A stretch of DNA of 64,000 nt, from contig MU657181.1 in NCBI GenBank assembly GCA_026770575.1, positions 460,804 through 524,803 on the forward strand, written 5' to 3'. The stretch is from Pelagophyceae sp. CCMP2097. Lineage: Eukaryota > Sar > Pelagophyceae. This document shows, piece by piece, positions 41,574 to 51,806 of this stretch (its first letter is position 1; each line of letters begins with the position of its first letter). The notes under the pieces were generated by a model. It saw nothing but the letters and a program-made list of their open reading frames with translations. It had not been told where the DNA came from and made no database searches. Position numbers and translations under genes: made by a program.

Positions 41574-43343
41574 ATGGAGGTCTTTTCGCGCCTCTACTAC
41601 GGCGCGCAAGGGGCCGCCGCCGGCTCGGCCTCCAAAATTTCACCGCATTTCACCGACCGCGCGCAGTTCCGCACGCGGTGGACGCAGTCCTACTCGCGCC
41701 TCGCGTTCGAGCTCGTCGAACTCGACGACCGCGAGCGCGAGGCTTTAGCGGCCGTCGAAGCCATCGAGGCCGGCCTCGCGGACCGCGGCACCGCGGACGA
41801 CGTTTCCGACGACGCGTTCGCCGACGCGGGAGACACCGACGGCAGCGCCGACGACGCCGCCGACGCGCCGCGCCGCGCCGCGCGCGCGTCGAGGGCCCGG
41901 CTCCAGGCGCTGGCCGCGGACGTTGCAAAACTGCGGCTCTCGAGAGACATGACAAAGGTCCGCGCGCTCGCGCGCGACGTCGCAGCCATCCGCGCGGCGC
42001 GGGCTAAGGCGCGCCGCGCGCTGGAAGCGCAGTTTGGCGCAGATGTGCTGCCGGGCTCCAGCGCATCGACGAGCGGCGCATCGCCGAGCGGCGCTGCCCT
42101 GAGCGGCGCACCGCCGAGCGTTGCTGCGAGCGCGTTTGTGCGTCGGTGCTTCTGCGACAGCGAGACGCCCGTTGGCGATGCGCCCATCCGTGAAGGTGGC
42201 GGCGTCCCGGAACGCGTCGTTTTCGAGCGGCGTGGCGCGTCAGAGTCGGCGTTCGTCTTCCAAAGGGGGGCGCCACCGCTCGACGAAGCCTCTGACGCGG
42301 CCTTGGACGCGGCGCAGCTGCGGAAGGACTTTGCGCGCGAGGCGTTCACCATCGCCGGCCATCGCTTCGAACCTAAGCCGACTACGGAGCGAGCGCAGCA
42401 GGACGACCACTTTGATGCCGTGCGCGATGCGATCCGACGCGCGTGCGCGGCGACGCTGGACTGCGACGAGAGCGCGTTTGAAGAAATCGTCGACGCAGCG
42501 ATGTGCGCGCTCTGGCGGACAAAGGTCGGCGGCGAGGCCTGGGACCTGGCGCTGCGCCTCCGCCTCGGCTTCGGCGAAGCGCCCGACTTGGACGCCGCGG
42601 TGCCCGACGCCGCGGTGCCCGACGCGGACGCGGTGCCCGACGCGTGGACGTACGCTGCTCAATGGCTGATGCCGAATCCTTCTGACGAATCCGCATCGCT
42701 CACGCTCGACGACGGGCCCTCGCGGACGTTTGACGACGACGGCTTATTCGACGACGGCTCCGCGGCCGCCGTGTCCCAAGACGGGCCGGACGTCGCCGTG
42801 GCGCTTCCCCGCGATTCAGCACTGCCGCCGGCCTTTTCACCGGCGGTCTTTTCAGCTGAGGCCTCAGACGGCGGCGGCGGCGACTTTGACGATGACGGCG
42901 ACGACGCCTGGCCCGACGCCATGGCGTTTGCGCTCGTTTCGCGGCCGACGCACGTGGCGTCGACGATTGCGGTGTTTCCGGATCGAATTGTCGCGACAGC
43001 GCACGTCCACCTCTCAAAAGTCCGTTGCGACGACGACGCAGACGACGGCCCCGACGAAGTCGCGTTTGTGGCCGTCTCCACGCGCACGACGCTAAAAGTT
43101 CCGCCACGCCCAGGGCCACGCGGCCGCGCCGCGCACGAGCGCCGCGCGGCAACGGCCAGCCCAAAGGCGTCTGCCAGGCCAGATGCACCGGCGAGCCCGG
43201 CGAGCCCGGCGTCCGGCGCTTTTGCCACGACGACGCGCGTCCTCTGCCTCGTCGTCGTCGCGTGCGGCACGCAGCCCGCCGACCTGCTGGAACGGCGGCG
43301 GCCGCCGGCCGACGGTTATTTTGCATCAGGGTACTTTAGCTGA
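41574..43343 (+). CDS. Large unknown protein, acidic and Ala-rich
   Basis: One open frame; the Met at 41574 (MEVFSRLYYGAQ) is preferred over 41298 because the sequence between holds the tandem GAGTCGACTTCGGCC copies. 589 residues. Parts: a helical N-terminus (YSRLAFELVELDDREREAL), a long Ala/Arg/Asp coiled-coil-like stretch (AADVAKLRLSRDMTKVRALA), Ser/Gly/Ala-Pro repeats, a globular-looking block (FEEIVDAAMCALWRTKVGG) and an acidic low-complexity region before a small hydrophobic end (RVLCLVVVACG). Family not recognised. It could contain introns that keep the frame open. Confidence 0.6.
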   Translation: MEVFSRLYYGAQGAAAGSASKISPHFTDRAQFRTRWTQSYSRLAFELVELDDREREALAAVEAIEAGLADRGTADDVSDDAFADAGDTDGSADDAADAPRRAARASRARLQALAADVAKLRLSRDMTKVRALARDVAAIRAARAKARRALEAQFGADVLPGSSASTSGASPSGAALSGAPPSVAASAFVRRCFCDSETPVGDAPIREGGGVPERVVFERRGASESAFVFQRGAPPLDEASDAALDAAQLRKDFAREAFTIAGHRFEPKPTTERAQQDDHFDAVRDAIRRACAATLDCDESAFEEIVDAAMCALWRTKVGGEAWDLALRLRLGFGEAPDLDAAVPDAAVPDADAVPDAWTYAAQWLMPNPSDESASLTLDDGPSRTFDDDGLFDDGSAAAVSQDGPDVAVALPRDSALPPAFSPAVFSAEASDGGGGDFDDDGDDAWPDAMAFALVSRPTHVASTIAVFPDRIVATAHVHLSKVRCDDDADDGPDEVAFVAVSTRTTLKVPPRPGPRGRAAHERRAATASPKASARPDAPASPASPASGAFATTTRVLCLVVVACGTQPADLLERRRPPADGYFASGYFS

Positions 43344-43469
43344 CGGCGTTGTGTGTCCGACGGCGTCCTTTGTCCGACGGCGTCGTTCGCTTACTCTTTT
43401 TGCAATCGTTTTGGCATATATGTATGTAAGACAGACACGGTCTCTCCGGGTCTGGTCGCTCTGCCAGGC

Positions 43470-43871
43470 ATGCGCGGCGCCGTCCCACACAAACTTTATC
43501 CCTGGAAAGACGCGCGGCTGAAGGACCCCGCCGACGCGGTCCCCATGCTCTTCTCGCTGAACGCGCTGCTCCACTCGGCGCGCGCGCTCACCGCGACGAT
43601 CATCGACAGCAAGGCGCGCAGCATCTCCATGATTGGCCGGGCGCTCGAGGTCGAGTTCTACGTCGCGCCGGCAGCCCGTGCAGGATGCACGGCCTCCAGA
43701 GGCCTTGGCGCGCCCGTCGTCACCGCGGCCTCGACGCGCCCGCCGTCGCCGCGCCACTACTACTTCGCCCACGAAGACCTTCGCGCCTCGACCTCATCCA
43801 CCGCCGTCGGCTGCACGCTCCTGCCGCACCGCGACATCCTCATCCCCGACATCTGTTCGCTTTGGAACTGA
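43470..43871 (+). CDS. Putative partial gene, unresolved
   Basis: The frame starting MRGAVPHKLYPWKDARLKD encodes about 130 residues that look coding (LLHSARALTATIIDSKARSI, then HYYFAHEDLRAS and LLPHRDILIPDICSLWN). A stop follows at 43869, yet in the same frame just downstream lies ENRGVYLNTTLPI before a second stop at about 43921. Either an intron spans the first stop or this is a damaged gene. No family recognised. Confidence 0.35.
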   Translation: MRGAVPHKLYPWKDARLKDPADAVPMLFSLNALLHSARALTATIIDSKARSISMIGRALEVEFYVAPAARAGCTASRGLGAPVVTAASTRPPSPRHYYFAHEDLRASTSSTAVGCTLLPHRDILIPDICSLWN

Positions 43872-44013
43872 GCCGCCGGCGAGAACCGCGGCGTGTACCT
43901 AAACACCACGCTGCCCATCTAAACCCTTGTGCTTCGTGCCATCACACCAGCTGCACCGCACTGCCACCTCGGGCCTCTACTGTCGGCATCACCGTCGTGG
44001 CAGGTTTACAGTT

Positions 44014-44856
44014 TTACAAATCGATTGACGTCTCGGGGACGACGACGGGCGACGGCGGTGGGTCGATGGCGGGCGGCGGTGGCGGGGGTTCGTCGAGGTC
44101 AGTCTCGACGGGCGGCGGTGTCGGCTCGTCAAGGTTGGCCACGGAGTCGAGATCTCGGAGGGGGTCCGGTATCGGGTCGAGTCGTGCGGCGATGCGGTCA
44201 AAGTCTCGCGCGACGGCCCGGAGCCGCGCCGCGAGCCTTTTTTTCGCCACGTCGTCGCCAAAGCCGAGCGCGACCTGCGAGAGTTCGCCCAGCGCGTCGC
44301 CGAGGAGGCGGAAGAGCGCGCCGTCCGCCGCGTCGCCCGGCTTGGCGGCGTCGGCGGTCGAGGCCTTGAGCGAGGACGTCATGGACTCTGACAACTGCGA
44401 GGTGGCCATCGGCGCCGAAAGCCGCGAGATGGTGGCGAAGACGGCGGCCATATCGACCTTGCCGCGCGTGGCGCACTCGACGAGGACGTCTTCGAAAGTC
44501 TCGAAGGAGATTGTGCGCTCGTGGCCGCGCGCCGTGTGCCGCGAGAAGACGAGGTCCAGCACTATCGGCGTGAGTTGCCGCGTGACGAGGCGCGCGTCGC
44601 GCATCATCTTCATGAAGTTGTGGCTATTGAGCCGCGCCTCGCGGTTCGGTGCCACGGAGCCGGAGCCCCAGCGACAGTACATCTCAAAGACGTCTGCCAA
44701 TCCGCGCCGCGCCGGCGCCGCCACCAGTGCCGTCGCCGCCAGGCCGAGGCGCGGGCTCGAACGCTTCGGCGAGTACATCGACCCGCCGTGCCGCCCGCGC
44801 GGCGGCGAGATCATTCCCGACGAGCGCCCTCGGCCCACGAACACAGGAACTGGCAC
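44014..44856 (-). CDS. p25-alpha (TPPP)-domain protein
   Basis: A single exon of 280 residues. The p25-alpha core is at about residues 55-130: DVFEMYCRWGSG, LNSHNFMKMMRDARLV, DLVFSRHTARGHERTISFET and FEDVLVECATRGKV. Such proteins bind tubulin and occur in flagellated protists. The C-terminal half is a helical Ala/Asp region (GDALGELSQVALGFGDDVAK) and a Pro/Asp-rich tail. The N-terminus (MPVPVFVGRGRSSGM) is basic. A link to flagella or the cytoskeleton is expected from the family. Confidence 0.8.
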   Translation of the reverse strand: MPVPVFVGRGRSSGMISPPRGRHGGSMYSPKRSSPRLGLAATALVAAPARRGLADVFEMYCRWGSGSVAPNREARLNSHNFMKMMRDARLVTRQLTPIVLDLVFSRHTARGHERTISFETFEDVLVECATRGKVDMAAVFATISRLSAPMATSQLSESMTSSLKASTADAAKPGDAADGALFRLLGDALGELSQVALGFGDDVAKKRLAARLRAVARDFDRIAARLDPIPDPLRDLDSVANLDEPTPPPVETDLDEPPPPPPAIDPPPSPVVVPETSIDL

Positions 44857-45103
44857 TAAAATTTCGATTTGAGCTACGTTTTTATTTCGGAGAAGGGTCG
44901 TGGCCGATGAGGATCGCTCGAGTACTTCAGGACTCAGCGGCTACCAAATCCGAGTGCAACGGACGAGAAAACCGTAGCGATGCGAAGCCGGACCGGCGCG
45001 GCCGCCGCCCGCCAAAGGAACGATTCTCGGCTCGCGAGCAACGCCGATGGACTGCTCTTCGGCCTGCGGGTGTGGAATCTCGGAGCTTTAGTGGCCGGGC
45101 GGG

Positions 45104-46651
45104 TCAGCGGAGGAGCGGGTAGCCCGCTCTGTCGAGGAGCAGCGCGGCGGCGGCCTCGTCGAAGGGGGCCCACGTCGGCGCGGTGACGATCTCGACGACG
45201 CCGCGGTGGAAGTCCGGCACGGCGGAAACGACGCCCGAGAGGCGCTGCAGCACGCTTCGGACGGCCTGCTCGCACGCCTCGCAGCCCAGGCCGTCGACAC
45301 GGTACACGCGCCGCACGAGCGCCTACGCTTTTGTCGTCGCGGACGCCGCGCGCGACGGAGGACGCACGTCCTCGCCGAAGGACGGCGCGATGGCCGGCCC
45401 GCCGGAGAGCCGGAGCAACTCTGGGAGGAAGGTGAGCGCGGCGCAGACGACCGTCGCGCGGAGCAGCTTCGGCCGGTCGGCGCGGCGCGAGGCGACCCAG
45501 CGCCAGCCGAGCCACGCGGCCGTTGCCGCGCGCAGCGTGGCGCGGTGCGGGCCGAGGACGGTGTTGAAGCCCGCGCAGCCGACATGCAGGATGTCCAGCG
45601 CCGAGAGCGCGTTCACACCAACCTGCACCGCGCAGCACGACGAGGCGAGGAGGCCCGCGGCGACCGCGGACTGCATCGTCGCCGCGGGGAGCACGTCCAA
45701 CGGCGCGCCGCCTCCGGCCGTGGCCTCGCCTCCTGTGACCGCCTCACCGCCGGCCGCCGCCTCGTTACTGCCGGCCGCCGCCGCGCCGCCGCCGGCCGCC
45801 TCGCCGCCAACCGGCGCCTTGTCGTCTCGCCAGGTCAACTCCGAGGGTTCGAAGCCTGCGGCATTGCACGCGTCCCAAATGTCCTGGTCAATCGTCTCGG
45901 CGGCGTCGGCGACGCGGATTGTCGCCTCGCCGATGGTGACGCGCGAGTCGACGACGCCAGCAATGGCGCCGACGGCGCCGAGGACCTTGCCGACGCAGGC
46001 CGCGCAGCCCATGGACGGCAGCGAAACGACGCAGGTGCGCCGCGCCGCCAACGGGGGCGCGCGGGCGCGGGCAAGGAGCATGGTGAGCTGGTTCGCGACG
46101 GCGACGATTTCCGGAAGGAGCGTCAAAACCGCGCTCAGCGCCAACCCGAGCGCGTTCGCTTTCGCGAGCGGCGTGATCGATGCGCCGGCGGCGCCGCGGA
46201 CGGCGAGGCGCGCGTGCAGCGTGACGGCGAGGAAGAAGGCGCGGAGCGGCCCGAGCCAGGTGTTAAAGCCCGCGCAGCCCACGGAAGCCGCGTTCAACCC
46301 GAGTTGGACGACGCAGCACGAGCTCGAGAGCAGCGAGAGCGCCGTCCACCACTGCAGCCGGTGCGCCGACCGCAGCAGCGCCTCCTGCGCCGCCGCGTAG
46401 ACGGCCGCGGCAAACGCCGCGCACGTCGTGGACTTTTGTAGCGCGGCGCCGACGGTCGCGATGCCCACGTAGTTCAAAGCCACATTACGCAGCGTCCCCT
46501 CGGACCACAGGAGGTGCGCGCTCTTCGGGGCCAGCTTCGGGACCGGGGCCGCGATGCCCATCCTGGGCAGCGCCAGCGACGACGCGACGGCGAGGGCCTG
46601 GAACCACAGCAAAACGCTCCTGAGGCGCATACACGCGGCCTCGAAACGCAC
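45104..46651 (-). CDS. Duplicated MerT-like membrane / HMA metal-binding protein
   Basis: Exons 46651-45368 and 45322-45104 (45-nt intron, phase 0) give 500 residues. Two copies of a module: a membrane segment with vicinal cysteines (LLSSSCCVVQLGLN at about 108, LLASSCCAVQVGVN at about 335), a GCAGFNTWLGP or GCAGFNTVLGP loop, more helices, then an HMA domain: PSMGCAACVGKVLGAV (about 213) and DGLGCEACEQAVRSVL (about 438). HMA Cys pairs bind soft metals; the vicinal-Cys helix resembles bacterial mercuric transporter MerT, which acts with the HMA-like MerP. The N-terminus is hydrophobic (SVLLWFQALAVASSLALP). Metal transport is inferred; copper is an alternative. Confidence 0.75.
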
Positions 46652-46833
46652 GCGCGTCGCGGTGTGGGCGCACGGCGGCCTGCAAGCGGCGACCGTCGCC
46701 GCGCCGCGTTCGACGACTCACGCGCCACCCGCGGGGTGTCCGTTTACGAAGGGTCGTCTTCCGGAACCACGTCCCGACCGTTCCTTGCGGTCGAAAGAGC
46801 AACACGGTCCCGCTCGACGCCTGGCGCCCCGGG

Positions 46834-46966
46834 GGTTGTCCGGTCTGCCGAGGCACGTCTTCGGTTGTCCGGTCTGCCGAGCCACGTCCTCGGTTGTTCG
46901 GTCTGCAGATCTGCCGAGCCACGGCCTCGGTGAGCATTTAGACACGGCCTCGGTGAGCGCATAGAC
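46834..46966. repeat. Tandem repeats in divergent promoter
   Basis: Three 29-37-nt units beginning GGTTGTCCGGTCTGCCGAG, then two shorter ones with ACACGGCCTCGGTGAGC. They lie between the metal-protein start (minus strand) and the next gene start (plus strand). Confidence 0.75.
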
Positions 46967-46978
46967 GCGCACCGAGCA

Positions 46979-47847
46979 ATGGCGCCGCTCTCCCGCGTCG
47001 TCTTGGCGCTCCTCTTCGCGTCCGTCCGCGGCACCGCCGTGGCGGCGTACCCGACGTCTGCGCGCGAGCTGCACCAGGCCTACGGCCTCATCTTCCGCCA
47101 CGGGTCTCGCAACGCCGCGTCGCACCTCTGGGCGTCCTACGTCCTCGGTTTCAGCGCGGCGATGCCACGAAACACCCTCGAGCTGCTCTTCTCGAGCTTT
47201 TGCGCCGTCTCCGGGTCGCCGGTGACGCCGAGCGATTACAAGCGCTACCGCCTCAACCTCACCGACGTCTCCGGCGCCAGCCAAGTAGGCTTCCTCTACT
47301 ACTGCTGCTGGCCCTGCGTCTGCGACACGCACGACTTTATCCGAGTCGACACGAAGACCATCCAAACGGCAGAGGGCCAAAAGGTCTACCGCTTCGCCGT
47401 CATCGGCAACCCCTGCTCCAGCCCCAAAGGTCCGTGCCTCGCAGGCGTCGACGCAGCGCGACTTTTGCGCTAGGCCTCGACGCGCCCTTTGTGCAGCCCT
47501 TCGACCAGCGGACGACGACGCTGCGGCGCGAGGCGCCAGAGGTGCGGTGCGGCGCCGGCGGCGACCTCCTTGGCGCGATGCTCTCGGATCACGGCTACGT
47601 CATCATCGCAATGTTCTTCGACGCGCCGGAAGAGGCCGTCCACCGCGGCTACGAGCAGCCGGGCCGCGTCACGACGCTCGAGGGGACCAACTTCCAGAGC
47701 GACACGGAGTTTGACAGCCTGTGTGCGCAGCGCGCCGCAAACGGCTACGACTCGGGCATGGGCGAGATCTTCCGCCGCGTCGCCGCCCTCGCGCCCATCC
47801 CCGAAACGCCAAGGCTCCTCGACCACGCGGCAGTTAAAGAGTTCTAG
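46979..47847 (+). CDS. Secreted conserved protein of unknown function
   Basis: Exons 46979-47429 and 47474-47847 (44-nt intron, phase 1) give 274 residues. Signal peptide MAPLSRVVLALLFASVRGTA. Mature part: LIFRHGSRNAASHLWASYVL, a Cys-rich strand region FLYYCCWPCVCDTHDFIRVD, VYRFAVIGNPCSSPK, and VRCGAGGDLLGAMLSDHGYV near the end. The motifs look like those in a set of conserved algal proteins without assigned function, but I cannot name a family. Secretion or plastid entry is possible; there is no AFAP motif. Confidence 0.65.
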
Positions 47848-48093
47848 ACAAAGAACCTCTGGCTCTGGGGTCCCCGAGTCCGTGCGGTTGATCATGAGTC
47901 CGGAGCTGCGGGCAAGGCTGTGTGGTCTCACGGGTCGGGGACTCGAGCTGAGGAGCGCCGCGGGACGGCAGAGATGCCAGTGGAAGGCAGCAGCCGCGCG
48001 CGTAACTTAGATCTAGAGTGTATCAACCTGTTTTTCTGGAAGTTCCAGGAATTCGAACCGTGAATTAACCGTGCGGTTCCGCACCGTGTCTGG

Positions 48094-49395
48094 ATGCGCG
48101 CGTTTGCGCGCGGGTGCGTCGACTTGCTGATTGCGCACGGCGTCGGGTTGACGGTGCTCGTCAGCTGTGGCTTTGTCGGGCGGCGGGCAGAGGCGCAGCG
48201 GCTGTGGTTCGCGGATTCGGCGCGGAGACTATACGAGTGGGGCGACTGGGTCGCAGAGGCGTGGCTCGAGATGCTGCCGCCGTGGTGGCGCGGCTGGGCC
48301 TGCGGCATGGCCTTTGCGGCTTGCCTCGTAGAGACCGCGGCCTTCTTCGAGCGCGCGGCGCCGCGGCGGCAAACGGCCCTCGGCACGCGGCCCGCGGCCG
48401 CCCCGTGGAGCCGCGCCGGCCGCGGCGGCGGCACGCCCGGCGACCCGCGCGTGGCGCGCGACGACGCGTGGGCGGCGGTGCTGCGAGACGCGTGCGAGGC
48501 GGACACGCGCATGGCGTCGCACTTACAAGCGGTGCAGCACTCGCGCGCGCGCGTCGAAGACGTCGAGTACGCCTGCAACGGCGCTCAACTCTTTGGCACG
48601 CTCTTCGTCGCGCCCGAGCTCGCAAACTCGCAGCGGCGCCTGCCGGGCGTCGTGCTGCTTCACACGGCCGCTGGGCCGCGAGACCTCTTCCTCTACTGGA
48701 AGGCCGAGGTCCTCGCGGCGCGCGGCTGCTGCGTCCTCGTCGCAGACCTCTACGGCGACGAGGTCGGCGGCGCGTGGGAGGACGCGCAGCCTTTCCGCGC
48801 TAAGCTCGACGCGCCGCACGTGCTGCGCGACCGCGTCCGAGCCGCGTTCGACGTGCTCCGCGCGCAGTCGAGCGTCGACGCCGCGCGCCTCGCCGCGCTG
48901 GGCTGGTGCCTCGGCGGCCGCGCCGCAGTCAACGCCGCCTGCGACGAAAAGATCGACGGCCTCATCGCGGTCGTCGCGTTCCACGGCACGCTGCGCCTCG
49001 AAGACCTCGACGGCGTCGCAGACCTCGCCGCCGCACCGGTCCGTCCTCCCCGCGCGTCGGACGCCGGCGACGCGCGCCGTCTAGGCCACGCTCGTCTGCC
49101 ACGGCGCAGACGACCCGTTCATCCCGGACTTTGAATTGTTCAACGCTGGACGCCCGCGTCCTCGCCTCTGACTTGCGATCGCGGCGGACGGCGCCTCTAG
49201 GACGCGATGCGCGCCAAGGGCGCCGACTACGACGTCCACGTGTTTTCGCAAGCAGCGCACGGCTTCACGAACCCGGCGCAGGCCTTCAACGGCAAAACAG
49301 GCTTCGCCTACAACGACCGGGCCGCGCACCGCGCCTGGGTGCTCGCGGAGCACCACCTCTCCGACGCGTTTGCGGCCCGCGCCGACGACGCGTAA
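48094..49395 (+). CDS. Dienelactone-hydrolase-family protein with N-terminal hydrophobic region
   Basis: Exons 48094-49038, 49085-about 49155 and 49201-49395. The alpha/beta-hydrolase core has LPGVVLLHTAAGPRDLFLYW, AARGCCVLVADLYGDEVGG, the nucleophile-elbow LGWCLGGRAAVNAA (catalytic Cys), the acid in VCHGADDPFIPDFELF and the His in VFSQAAHGFTNPAQAF. The first 95 residues are an extra hydrophobic N-terminus (LLIAHGVGLTVLVSCGFVG, WWRGWACGMAFAACLVE), so it may be membrane-bound. The junction between exons 2 and 3 does not fit phase with a GT donor and is unresolved. Substrate unknown. Confidence 0.75.
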
Positions 49396-49787
49396 AGAGA
49401 TGACCGTCGAGCCGCCCCGGCTCCTGCCGCCCCGGCCGTAGTCGTGGGGTACGGCCCCAGCCGAGCTCGCTCCGTGAGCGCAACCCAGCTGCAGACGTCT
49501 CCGATGGCCGCCCTGCCGGGCCCGATACGCGCGCCACCTCTGGGACGTGGTCCGTCCGGGCTTACCGGCGGCCGGGTCCGGGGGGGGCTTGTGAGAGGTT
49601 CCGACCGGAAATCATTTTCGAAAGACCCTTTCGGCGAAGGTTTCATCGGGTTTGTGCACGTGCCAAGGAGAGGTCCGGGTGTCCTCCGCTCGGAAGGCGA
49701 AGAGGCCCGTCCGGAGCGCGGTCGGCAGCGGAGGTCGCGCGGTCTTCTTTTTGCGCCTCGAGGCCCTCTCTTTGCGCACTCGTCGCC
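49396..49787. other. Intergenic, no gene seen
   Basis: A 392-nt gap between two plus-strand genes; contains the kinase promoter. No supported exon. Confidence 0.5.
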
Positions 49788-51806
49788 ATGGGTGTGGCGA
49801 AGCGCGACGAGCTGAGCCTGCTCAGCTTCGGCGCGCTGGTGCTGTCGCTCGCGTCGGGTGCGTCGGCACCCCCCGCGCGCTCCGGCGAGCGCCAAAACAG
49901 GCCCGACGCCGACGAGCGCGGCGTACACGCTCTCCAAGACGCAGCAGCGCGGCCTGGCGTCCATGATCCATCAAATGACGTTTGCGGGCGAGCACTTCGC
50001 CGAGGACGGCGCGTTCGACGGCGACGCGCGCAAGTGCATCGAGACGCTGGTGCAGGCGGCGGACTCTGCGTTCTCCGCGGAAGCGACAGTAGAGGAGCGC
50101 GACGCCGTTTGGTCTTTAGACGACGGCGTCGGCGCAGACGCCGTCGCGGCGCTGCGCAGGCGCGTCGCCGCGCGCCTCGAGGCGGACATGCCAGCCGCGG
50201 CGCGCGCATGCGTCGCCGGGCCGTCCAAGGACACCGCCATGGAGCGCGCCGCCGCCGCCCTGGTCAACTCGTGCCTCCGAGGAAGGTCGGCGCACTTTGC
50301 AGCGGAGCACTCGCCCGTGGATCAGTTCCTCTCCGTATTTGGGTGGTGGTCCACGCTCGGCGTCTTCTTGCTCGCGCTCGGCGGCGCGTACAGCTTCGTC
50401 GACGTCCTCCTCGCGCCGCTGCTCCTCGGAGCAGACGCGCCGAGAGCAGTGCCCTGCGCCTGCCGCATCTGCGAGCGCGCCGTCGTGCTGAGCGAGGCCA
50501 TCGGCGCGGGTGGCTTTGGCGCCGTCTGGCGGTGCGCGGCGCCAAAGGGCTGCGTACTCAAACTTGTTCGAGTCGACCTCCGACACGACGTCAACGCGCT
50601 GCGCGTCGTCCTCGAGGAAGCGAAGCACTTGCTTGAGCTGCAGCACGCGCATATCGTGGCCTATTACGACATCTTCCTCCACCGCGGCGCGCCGCTCGCA
50701 GTAGACCGCGCGTTTGCGAGCGGCGCACCCCCGCCCGCGGCCAAGGCCGGCGCTTTGGCCGACTACGCCTGCCTCGCAATGGAGGACTGCGTCGGCGGGT
50801 CGTTGCTGGACCACATCGCCGTCGGCGTCGCCTTCCCGCTCGCAGTCGTCGCCACGGTGACAAGGCAGTGCGCAGACGCGCTCCGCTACGCGCACGCCCG
50901 CGGCATCGTCCACCGAGACGCGAAGCGCAGCGTGATGGGGCGGGAAACCCGGACCGCACGCACGAAGGCAGAGCCGCGGGCGGCAGGGGCCGGAGCGAGC
51001 GCCTTGCTCGTTGCGGTATATATACGGTATATATACCGCAACCTTGCTTGCTTCACCCTCGCCTTACAATGCCACGCTAGGTCAAGCTCGAGAACATCTT
51101 CGTGAAGATCCACCGCGGCGTGGCCACGATCAAGGTCGGCGACTTTGGCCTCGCCGTCCGAGACGCGGCGCCGACTGCCCGCGGCGGCCAGCAGGCGGCG
51201 TACCACCGCGGGCCGCCGCGAAACGCCGAAAACGACCGGCCGACGCTGTCTGCCGTCGGCGGGACGCTCGCGTACCAGCCGCCCGAGTGCTTTGCGAGCG
51301 ACGGTGCCGCCGTCTCGCCGGCGCTGGACGCCTGGGGCCTCGGCTGCGCTTTGTACGAGATGGCCACGTGCGCTTCTTTGCCGACGGAGCCGCCGTTCCT
51401 CGGCGAGCTCCTGGGCGACGGGGCGACGCGAGGCGGGCACTTGGACGCGCTGACGCAGCGCTTCGACGGGTCGCTCGACGTCGCGGCGGCGGCGGCGGCG
51501 GCGCGGCGCGACGATTCGCCGCGGCAGCAGGCCCGGCGCCGCGGCCAGCTGCGCGGCTTGAAGGCGCTGCTGCGGCAGCTGCTGGCGCCCGAGGCGCGGC
51601 AGCGGCCGTCGATGCAGCGCGTGGCCGATCTGGACTTCCTCAAGGACGACGCGCCCCTCGACTTCTTCACGGCGTTTTCAGACGTCGGGTCCAACGACGG
51701 CGCGCGCCGCAAGGTCCGCGGCACGCCGTCGCGCGGCGCCTCGTCCCTCGCCAGACAACCACCCCCCGAGACCGAGGGCGCCGCCCGGGCTGTCTCGCGG
51801 CCCTGA
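49788..51806 (+). CDS. Membrane protein kinase, PEK/GCN2-like
   Basis: Exons 49788-49857, 49901-50919 and 51081-51806 give 604 residues. Start MGVAKRDELSLLSFGALVLS is signal-like; a membrane helix (WWSTLGVFLLALGGAYSF) sits near 170; the kinase domain begins at about 220: IGAGGFGAVWRC (Gly loop), VLKLVRVD (Lys), VVLEEAKHLLELQHAHIV, YACLAMEDCVGGSLLDHI, catalytic IVHRD-VKLEN, KVGDFGLAV and GTLAYQPPECF with DAWGLGCALYEM. The long insert between lobes and a membrane anchor resemble PERK-type eIF2alpha kinases, but the luminal part is short, so that is tentative. The intron after HRD seems to use a GC donor. Confidence 0.75.
51011..51041. repeat. Perfect 15-bp palindrome in kinase intron
   Basis: TTGCGGTATATATAC, one central G, then its exact reverse complement, fully inside the intron 50920-51080. 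Confidence 0.9.
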
